Assembly (NCBI RefSeq): GCF_030867095.1
Contig: NC_081828.1
Span: 45,981,434 to 46,045,433 of the forward strand
Direction of reading: 5' to 3'
Source: Alligator mississippiensis
Lineage: Eukaryota > Chordata > Crocodylia > Alligatoridae
DNA length: 64,000 nt
This document shows positions 55,076 to 64,000 of this stretch, one piece after another. A program made the translations under genes and the position numbers. Position 1 is the first letter of the stretch, and each line of letters begins with the position of its first letter. Below the pieces are notes generated by a model. It worked only from the letters and a program-made list of their open reading frames with translations, had not been told where the DNA came from and searched no databases.

Positions 55076-56529
55076 CTGTGCTCACTGCAATTATCATCAT
55101 GTGAAACTGTTAGGTCCCTGGCACATGTTACAATTAAGGTGTGATTAACATGTAAATTCTGTCATAAATAGTAGCAATGCTACATGTACAGCTGATTTAT
55201 GGAGCCATAAAGTGACAGACAAGCCACAAAGATGTTCCATAAAATATGTGGACCATCCTTTTGGCCATAATTTGCACAAATAACATGCCCATGCTGATGC
55301 TGACCATCAGCTGATTGTTGGTATTGGGATGGGAGTCAGCAATGGGATGGGGACAGTTCCAGTCTTGATGCCAAAAATGGGCTGCCAGGGGAACAGGTTG
55401 TAAGGTTTCCTGGCAGGGCAGACAGTCAAGGGATTTCCTTCTATGGGAACTTAGCAGCCCCTGTGCCTGGCAGCCTCCCCTGCCTTGTTCTACACCCCCT
55501 GTAGGGATGTGGGGCAGGGCACTTTAAAACAATGGATCTTGGGGAGCTAACAGTAGTATACAACTCTTCTTGACTGCCTTTACTCCTCAGGTCCCAGAGC
55601 AGCTGAGCTTCACACATGCTTTGTAAAAGTCTCAGCAAACAGGGACTTAGGGACTGGGGAGATGCTTCTTGATCCTGGGGTCCCAGCAGGGAGTCTGTGT
55701 TTGAGTGCCAGGCATGAGGAGTCAGTCAGTTGATTTCCACCTCACCCCCCTGCACCCTTCCCATCCTGCACTTGCAAACCCATGCCTTGGGCTCCCTGCT
55801 GGCAGTGGCCCCAACCCCAACAATAGTACCTCCTGCCATGCACGTGGCATGATTGTGCCATTAAGTGAATGTCTGCTCACCCTCTAATTCCAGGTAATGA
55901 ATGCACTCTCCAGATCTAACAGTAGCCAATCTTTCCTTTGTTTTCTCCAGCAAGGCCTTGAAGGTACTATATGATTTATACTGAAGTACTTCAGTATCTT
56001 GCACCAACATCCATTTCTTCCATTTCCTATAGTCTTCCTGACTATAATACCTCCATTCTTGGTTGTTTTTAATTGCGGGGAGGGGCATCTGTTTTTACTT
56101 CTGTATAGTCACATAGTCAACAACAGCAACAAAAATGCAGTTTGAGTAACATCTCACTCATCTAGCCAAGATCAGACCTGTAGAAGTATATTCCAGGTTT
56201 CCCTACACGTATGCTTTAAATGTTATTGTTATGTGGGACAAATAATTTGGAAATCAGTCTTTAACTTTTTTTTTTTATTGCCTTTAAGGTTTAAAAAGAG
56301 CCTAATCTATTTCACAGAAATGCTAAATATTGAATAAAATGTAAACCCTGTAGCACAGTGTTCATATGTAGACTTCTCAGTAAGAGGAATGTATATCTCC
56401 TTCAGGAGTTTTATATGACTATTTAGCTGACTTAGCACATGAAGCTCATGACTCTCATGTGTTGCAGAATGTTCCCCAGTGTGATTCCTAATAAATCCTT
56501 CCAGTTAGAAGAATCCATGACTGTGGTAA

Positions 56530-56655
<126 letters not shown>

Positions 56656-57909
56656 TGATTTCCTTTGTCTAGCTAAAGAATCTATGTGATTAGAACCTGC
56701 CCATTTTCTGGAAGAGGAACAATATGCATTAGCACATTGTCTGAAAATATTTTCAACATAATCTTGACTTTTTTTCCTGTAAAATGAGTTGCAGAGTTGC
56801 ATTTTTGTTGAAAAAAAATACATACACTTTTAAAAATCCAGTAATAGTTAAATTACATATTGTAAACATTTTGAAATGCTTTACTTCTCTTACTTTTCAC
56901 AATTTGGAATGTCTGAACCACATTTGATGAGGACTGTAAGCTTTCTGTGTTTTTTGTGGTTACCTAACAGCTTTTTTCATTCACTTGGATCTGTTTTGTT
57001 CAGTGATCTTTTCTCTAATGTTTAATGTGAATATTATTTATTTAAAAAGGAAAGTGCATGGGATAATATTAGAAAACCAATGTTCTGTACCATTCAATGA
57101 TCAGAACAGTGTCTTTGGATAACTAACTTGTCCGTCCTATGGTTTTAACTTGGTTCCCGGTGCAATGGTCTGCTCTTAAATGCATAGTGCAGAGGCCTGC
57201 AGTCCTACTGCCTTGTCTAATATCACAAGCTGAGCTATACTGCATCTGGTTAGTGTTGAAATGGGGCACTTTACCCCCAGTACAACATTATTGGACACTA
57301 TGCTATTGGAAGTTCTGTTTCTCTGGTGAAATATTCCATAGAAATCCTTGCTACTCTTGACCATGAAAATTTGCACAACACTTCTTAGAGATTATATTCT
57401 TATTTAGGCAATCTCATATCACTTTCCTAAATTCCTGTTGGTGAATTCTGGTAGATGCACTTCTCTGGTAAATTAAGGAGTTAAGGCAGATAGTATAGGT
57501 ATAGCTTTGGGGATCCATTGGATCAACAGTATTTGAACATATGCCAGCTGAAGCACTGTAGCCAAACAGAACCTTGTCATAAATTTGGAGATTACTGAAA
57601 CATTGCTATAACTTTATTCTTGTGGCTTTGTGTGTGTCGTACTTCTTTCTCTGTTTCTTCCCTGTCTTCATTTAAACTGTTAAGTTTTTGTAGAGCTATG
57701 GTTTTAGCTCCCAGTGTATGCCATAGTAGTATTGTATTTCTTGGCTTATTTTACGTTTACAATTAGTTATAAAAGTACATTACATTACAGTTAGTAATGG
57801 CAAATGGCTAAAATTTGCCTAAAAGTACAAAATATTAATATAGGCAATTTTGTACTTCCTTGTGATGTTTTATCTATCAGTCAAGCTTTACTCGCACTTT
57901 ATGTAGAGG

Positions 57910-57985
57910 TGTGGCATGAAACCCAAGTCAGTGGGAGTTTTGCCATTGACTTCAGTGAAGCCAGTGTTTCACTTGGGATGAATTC
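57910..57985. repeat. Old repeat fragment (ATTGACTTCAGTGAAG)
   Basis: caagtcagtgggagttttgc, cattgacttcagtgaagc and cagtgtttcacttggg, related in style to the 38282 repeat. Confidence 0.35.
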
Positions 57986-58604
57986 ACACTTACTGCCAGA
58001 ATTCTGATGTGTGTCCTGCTCATGAGTCAGTCCACCAAGAGGAAAAAATAGTCTTGGGGGGCAGAACCCATTCCTGTTTTGTGGGGGAAGATGGTTTTGT
58101 CTGGTAAGGAGGGTCCTATAGTATTAAAGTAATATTTCTAGTCTTGCATATCTGAAGACTGTCTAACTGAAAAGAGTGGAGGAAATGTGAGAAATCTGCA
58201 TGTAAGTTGTTTAAAGTAAGACTGTTAGAATTCTGTTGCTTGTGCTTGTTAATCAGTCTACATGGCTTGGAATATATAATTACCTTGGAATTCCAGGCCA
58301 TTTGTTAGTATCCCAGGCCAATCTGATAAAAGCCTTATTGATACAAATGAAGCCATGAGAAATCATTCCTGGGGAAGAACTATTGGGGTAAATTAATCAG
58401 GGATGAAGAGTAAAAAATGTTCTTTGGGAACAGTGCAACTTTGAAAGTGACGATAGTCTGATCCCAAAAACAAAGTTATCACACTGGAAAAGTCATATGG
58501 GTACATTTGTAGCCATTCTTGTGCTTTCTGTTTACTTGTACAATACAAGTTGCACTTTCAAAACTCTGGTGAAGATGTGAAGGCTTCCATGTCAACCCCC
58601 CAAT

Positions 58605-58622
58605 CCCCCCCCCCCCCCCCCC
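58605..58622. repeat. C18 tract
   Basis: Uninterrupted run of 18 C on the + strand. Confidence 0.95.
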
Positions 58623-59814
58623 AAGCAAAAGAGTCTGAGTTCAATTTGCACCCTGTGTCAATTACTAGGTTATTTCCATCTCTGACCTCCTGCAAGTCCC
58701 TTGTGTAGTATAAATCCCTTGTCCCTTTTCAGGCCACTGCTCACGTGAATCCTGTACTCTTAAACTGGACCCTGAGTTTCAGTCTCCTATGAATCAGTTA
58801 TGATTACCTAAGCAAGTGTGACTTAAGCTAAAAACCTCCAGGAGCAATGATAAGGATACCCAGTGACAAGATGTCCTTTTTTTAAAGCAACAGGTTATTT
58901 ACTGGAAGTAAAGGATTTTAGAGGAAAAAAAAGATTTAAAGGAACAAAACACGTATGTAGCTTGCTGGATATTTAACCATAAATCTACATGGGTCTACCT
59001 ATCCTAGACACCCTGTCCATGAGATCTCTGTAGCTTGGCTGGCATAGTTTGTTCCCTTTACTGCAAACCATTTCTCTTCCAGCTTTGGGTTGAGAGAGGG
59101 GGGAAAAGGAAGAGGTTTTTCTCAAAGCTCTTCATCCATTTGATCAGCTCTTCCTATCCCCTTTTTTTTTTTTGAGGCCAAGTTATTTTTTCACCATTTA
59201 TAGTCCTGTGATCTGTTAGTTTCCAGCGTTGGGAGCATGAGGTTTGCAGCTTATTGGAGGCTGTATACAAGACTCTGCAAACTGGAAGTTTTATCCATTT
59301 TCTTTCAAGTGTGTGTTTAGCTGTCATTATCTGGGGCTGTTCTCTCTTCTTCTCTCCGCTCCCTCATGCTTCGATTGTTATTTCTCCCACTCCCTATTAA
59401 ATTAGATTTATGCATTCATGTAGATAAAACATATATTCAGTATACAGTAACTTCTGTCATTGACAGGTCCTTATGCAGTGTTCATGACATGGGCAGATCC
59501 TGGTACACTCTATTTTACTATGTAGCAGCCCACTCTATATTAATATTCTGGGGCTATGGACAAACATGAATTTTAATCATTTTAAAAGGGGAGAGAGGGA
59601 GCTTTCACTCAGCAGTATGCATCAGCTATTTCACTATAACTCTTAAGTCTGCATGCTCCTGTAATGATAAAGGTGTGCTAAGTCATAGTAACTTTACCCT
59701 GAATTGAAACAGGGTTAAAATTGCAAAGGGTTTGCTGTACTTGTATTGGTACAGGAGCATACAGATGGAACTGTTACATTGTAACACCTTATATTAGTAT
59801 AATTTGATATTGAT

Positions 59815-60935
59815 TAAGGCTGTGTGAAGCTTCAGTAACTGATTTGGTTTGGAGGAGATTCAGGGATCGGATCTCTGAATCTGAATTGAATCGGGAGACC
59901 AAGTAAAAGCTCCGAATTGATTTGAAGCATCCGAATTGATTCAGAAAAGTTTTAGCCGATTCAGCCATAGACTAAACAGGCAGCTGACAGCTGCCTCCAG
60001 CTGGTAAGTCTGTTGGGGTTGGGAGAGGGGGGAAGGAAGAAGCATGGGGGAGGGAGGGATTGGGACAAGCTGTCCAACCAGGGAGGGGTGCAGGGGGGCA
60101 TGGGGAAAAAAGTCCCACACTCACAGGCTCTGGCAGCAGGGATTGGGGACTCATTGCAGAGTCCTCCCACGCAGCGCAGGGCAGTGGAGGGCAGCGGGGA
60201 TTGCCCCCCTGCCTGGCATCCGCACAGCAGCTGCACCGTGGCGCAGGTGCAGCATGACTTGGCAAGGCACCGTGTGCTGTCTGGGAGCTGGGACAGGTCC
60301 ACGGGTCAGCCGGCCCCCAGCACCACTCAGCCCCAGTGGCCCCAGCTCCCAGGCAGCATGTGGTGCCCTGCTGAGTTGTGCTGCACTCGCGCCATGAGGC
60401 AGCTTCTGCACAGGTGCCAGGCAGAGGGAGGGGTAATCCCTGCTGCCCCACACTGTGTGGGGGGAGGCAGGGGAGGGGGCTCTGCCATGAGCCCTCAGTC
60501 CCTGATCCCCATTGCTGCAGCTGGTGAGTGCAGGGCTTTTTTTTTAAAAAAATTGCCAGACTGCTGGGACCAGGGGAGCAGGGATCGGGGAGCAGGAGAC
60601 CACAGAGCCCCCAAAGCTCCTGCTACAGCCAGTGAGTGCGAGGCTTTTTGAAGTGCCAGGACTAGGCTTGGGCCAGGCAGGGGATGGGGCCATGCAGGCC
60701 AGCCATAGGAGCTTCTCCTACTACAGCTGCCCCTGCCCAGGGAGAGGCAAGCACAGCCAGAGGAACCACCTGGCTGTGCCTGCCTCTCCTTGGCTGATCC
60801 AAATCGCTCCTAATCGGCGCCAAATCTTCTGAAGTTGATTCGGCTGAATCGATTCAGGACAGTGATCTGAATCAAATTACTGTCCTCTGAATCAGCTGAA
60901 TCCGAATCGAATACTTCCCTATTTGCACAGGCCTA
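59815..60935. mobile_element. Foldback hAT-type element (1121 bp)
   Basis: Ends TAAGGCTGTGTGAAG and TAGGCCTGTGCAAAT inverted; perfect 8-bp duplication ATATTGAT (59807-59814, 60936-60943). Subterminal GAATC/GATTC-rich sequence and a GC-rich palindromic core (about 60184 pairs with about 60458). Same end family as 5841-6624. No transposase frame. Confidence 0.87.
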
Positions 60936-60998
60936 ATATTGATACAGTGTTACTACATTTGCCTGTATTCCGACTCAGCAAAGCTCATTTGATATATT

Positions 60999-61310
60999 TA
61001 GGGACCTACTGAATTAGCGGTGGAAGTGGGCTGTGCGGCAGCTCCTTTAATCTTACAGGTTCCCCTGTGCACACACCCCCCCCCCCCCCGATTGGCAGAG
61101 GGGCCATGCCACTTGCTCCTGATTTGGCAGGGAGGCAAAGTTTACGTTTTAAATATGATGCCACTTTTACCTCCCAGCTGCTCAGAACCAAGCAGCAAGG
61201 CTGTCGGGGCCCCTTGGCTAATCAACAGCAGGGGGGGCATGCAGGGGAACCTGCAAGATTAAAGGAGCCACCACACATCCCATTTCCACCACAAATTTGG
61301 TAGGTCCCTA
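60999..61310. mobile_element. hAT-type MITE with ~70-bp inverted repeats
   Basis: Ends TAGGGACCTACTGAATT and TAGGGACCTACCAAATT inverted; pairing continues through gctcctttaatctt and caggttcccctg. Perfect 8-bp duplication GATATATT (60991-60998, 61311-61318). Contains a C14 tract at 61076-61089. Confidence 0.88.
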
Positions 61311-62221
61311 GATATATTTTAGAAGTCTTGGCACTGACTGTCCACTAAACTATTTCAGTTAGTTCAAGTTGAGATATTATTTCTAGACAACTAGTCTGAT
61401 TTGTTTATTCATCAACCAGTAGACAGGACCAGAATGTTCTGCAGGCACATTTGTATTTTGTCTTCTGCCAAATAATGTTGTCAACATTTCCAGAATCTTT
61501 TCCTAAGTATCAGTGCCTATATCATGACTCCCTATGTCAAGGAATTGCTTAAAGCAGTACAGGAAAGGATAATTTAAAATAGTGGCTTAAAATTAAGAAA
61601 AACCAAGGCTGACTGAAAAAGGGAAATTTTCCACTGATAAGATTTTTCCTCAGTCTAAAAGATCTCCCAGTGGAAGCAAAAGGAGCCATGTCACCTGAGA
61701 CATTCAGAATGAAACTAAGAATATGGACAAAAGATACTTTTTAATTGTTTTAAAAGGGGAGGTAGGGCTGCCTCTCAGGAGTATGCATCAGCCCATTATA
61801 ATACAACTGTTACCTCTACAAAAAGTACAATACAAGTGAGCTGTATGTGGAGAGGAAACATGTTGAGAGAATAGGTGGTAGTGTGCCTCATTGTGCATGC
61901 TAGCAGGTCTGAATGAGGCTTTGGAGCTGGAGAACAAGCAACAATGGGAAGATATATTGGTACTCATGTTGTTTGGGGGACCACTGTAGCCCAGGAAGTG
62001 TTTGGGCGCTGCAGAGTTTTTCACTAGCTCTCCTTTCTGGCTGGTCTCAGAAGTTTGCTGTTATGGGAGTGAATTGATCTGACTGTTCTAATACAAAGGC
62101 TCCCTAACCCCCTTCTCAAACAGTTGGTACTTTCCCATTTAAATGTAATGTTAGATCTCTCACTGATAGAATTCTGTATGGAGAAAATGAAAAAAAAATC
62201 CTATTTTCTTTAATAAATCTG

Positions 62222-62592
62222 CTGAAGAGAAGACTGAAAGGAGATCTGATAGCAGCCCTTAACTATCTGAAGGGTGGTTCCAGTGAGGATGGAGCTGGAC
62301 TGTTCTCAGTGGTGACAGATGACAGAACAAGGAGCAATGGGCTCAAGTTGCAGCAAGGGAGGTTTAGGTTGGATGTTAGGAAAAAAAAAATCACTAGGAG
62401 GGTGGTGAAACACTGGAATAGGTTACCTAGAGAGGTGGTACAATCTCCATCCTCAGAGGTTTTTAAGGCCCAGCTAGACAAAGCCCTGACTGGGATGATC
62501 TAGTTGGGGATGGTCTGCTTTGAGCAGGGGGTGGGACTAGCTGGACCTCCTTAGGGCCTTTCCAACTCTGTTTTTTATGATTCTGTGATCTA
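62222..62592 (+). mobile_element. CR1 LINE 3' fragment
   Basis: Encodes [20 protein letters not shown] then [20 protein letters not shown], and ends with the CR1 tail (gggatggtctgctttgagca) and tgattctgtgatc. 5'-truncated. Confidence 0.87.
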
Positions 62593-62948
62593 AATGCTAC
62601 TTGCAGGTTTAAATGTAGATCTGTAAGAGGTCCTTTGTTTTTCTGGCATGGATTTTAGATCCTATTTTGACCTGCATGACTAGAGTTGTTCTGAAGGGAT
62701 TGGTTAGGGCCACTTACGTTCTGTGTTGACCCTGTTTCACCTTTTGAGGCTATGTACCAGTAATTCTGTGCAAGTCTATGGAGTAATATCATAATGAAGT
62801 GTATGTGGCCTACAGAGTATTTGAGCCTTTTTAGGATGAGTCTAATCATACAAGTGGAAATAGGATCTGAAATCTATGTAAGTGGCACAAAATACCATTT
62901 ATACATCCACATTTTGATATTTAGGTAGCGCTTTTATACATCATAGGT

Positions 62949-63980
62949 CAGGGGTGCTCAACCTCTGGACCACAGGCTAAATGCAGACCACAGAGCCATA
63001 GGTATTGGCGGAGAAATTATTCGCTTAAGGTCCCAACCTGGTAAGGGAACACTTGCGAATACTTCCGACCCCAACGGGGCTCATTTCCCAGCTGAGACTC
63101 AAATAAGCAGGAGACGAGGGTGTGGTCTTTCCAGTTTATTTGGCCGAAGGTCCCTTGACCTTAGGAAGGCAGAGGGGCCCCAGTTGTACTCTCACACACG
63201 TATTTATATTCTCTGGTTACATGAGATTTTCACATGCGCAAAGCTTTAGCAGAAAATTACTAGTATTGCATGACTCTTCTTCAGCCTGCGGGGTAAGCTC
63301 CAGTCACAATACAATTTTAAATAATTTTACCAAATAAGGCACAAGCCTGCCGTTAAGCTTGTTTATCATGCTTAGTTACTATGGGGGAAGTTGTGGGCAC
63401 CTGAAGGTGCAGGCTGTGCTTCCTGTGTTGCTAGAGAAGGAAACCCCCTTCTCTGCGCACAATTACTAACAGTATCCAGCCTGTGGGGCTCCCCACAGAT
63501 TGGAAATGTGGTGGCAGGAGAGCAATGGCAATAAATATGGCCACCCTCCCATGCTGCCAAATTCCCAAGTCCCACTCAGCAGGTTAGAACCCTGTCACAC
63601 CCTCAGTCCCCACCCTTGTGGCTGGATGAGGTTGGGTCACACTCCCCGCCTACCTGCTGCTGGGCTGAGGCAAGCCCCCTCCCACCCCAATGGGGCTGGG
63701 TTGAGGCTGGCCCCTGCCCCTTCCCTCCCCCCCCATGCCCCTTTCTTGCACAGGGCTGGGCCACATCCCCTCTTTCCTCCCCCTGCTCCCCCCTCACAGG
63801 GACAGGTTGGAGCCAGGATGCCCCGTGGCCCCCTTGGTGCAGCTGGATTGTGCCCTGCTGTGACCTTCCCTGCTCCCCCACCCCCCATGCCAAATCAGGG
63901 CCACCAGCTGGATCCAACCCAAAGAAGGCCTGGGCATTGCCCATCCAGCCTGCTGGCCAAAAGAGGTTGAGCCACCACTA
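62949..63980. mobile_element. hAT-type element interrupted by a solo LTR
   Basis: Ends CAGGGGTGCTCAACCTC and TAGTGGTGGCTCAACCTC inverted; flanks TCATAGGT/TTTTAGGT agree at 6 of 8 (62941-62948, 63981-63988). The LTR at 63006-63471 accounts for 466 bp. The right part is GC-rich with open frames on both strands that are not genes. Confidence 0.78.
63006..63471 (-). mobile_element. Solo LTR of an endogenous retrovirus (fossil)
   Basis: A 466-bp unit beginning TG and ending CA, flanked by a 4-bp duplication GTAT (63002-63005, 63472-63475), as in gammaretrovirus-like (ERV1) elements. On the - strand it has a TATA-like stretch near 63201-63210 and an AATAAA signal at 63135-63140. No internal retroviral genes are in the window. 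Presumably a recombined solo LTR; younger than the hAT copy it interrupts. Confidence 0.75.
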
Positions 63981-64000
63981 TTTTAGGTAAAATAGGATCT

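Noticed and set aside
63500-63990. 156-codon Pro-rich frame at the right edge
   Set aside because: GC-rich end of the interrupted hAT element; not a KIFAP3 exon.

Overview
The window is vertebrate genomic DNA holding one recognisable protein-coding gene, KIFAP3 (kinesin-associated protein 3, KAP3), on the + strand. Seventeen coding exons were placed by translating splice-compatible pieces. They join without a frame break into codons 1-661 of a protein about 792 residues long, starting MQGEDARYLKR and ending ...NTLDIIA. Intron 17 runs off the right edge, so the last roughly 130 codons (three exons in the human gene, from memory) lie outside. Nothing else looks like a gene; the remaining long open frames are CpG-island, transposon or simple-sequence shadows.

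The repeats point to a sauropsid, most likely a crocodilian (a turtle is second choice). There are many CR1 LINEs, including one with a nearly open reverse transcriptase, many short hAT-type elements with 8-bp target duplications, ancient MIR SINEs, and one solo retroviral LTR. No Alu, L1 or B-type SINE is seen. The species call is inference.

Layout: 1-460 is a CpG-rich promoter and exon 1; 459-8451 is intron 1 (CR1, hAT copies); 8452-25855 holds exons 2-10; 25856-41067 is the 15.2-kb intron 10, repeat-poor from about 35 to 40 kb; 41068-56649 holds exons 11-17; 56650-64000 is the start of intron 17, packed from 59.8 kb on with foldback elements, a CR1 and an LTR-interrupted hAT copy.

Most notable: two of the 16 complete introns carry U12-type (minor spliceosome) signals, one of them AT-AC; an RFX X-box-like site lies just upstream of the start codon of this cilium-motor gene; many hAT-like elements are giant foldbacks with clear 8-bp duplications; and three copies of a small retroelement-like unit carry a hammerhead-ribozyme-like core (possibly Penelope-like), two of them as a near-perfect inverted pair inside an older hAT element.
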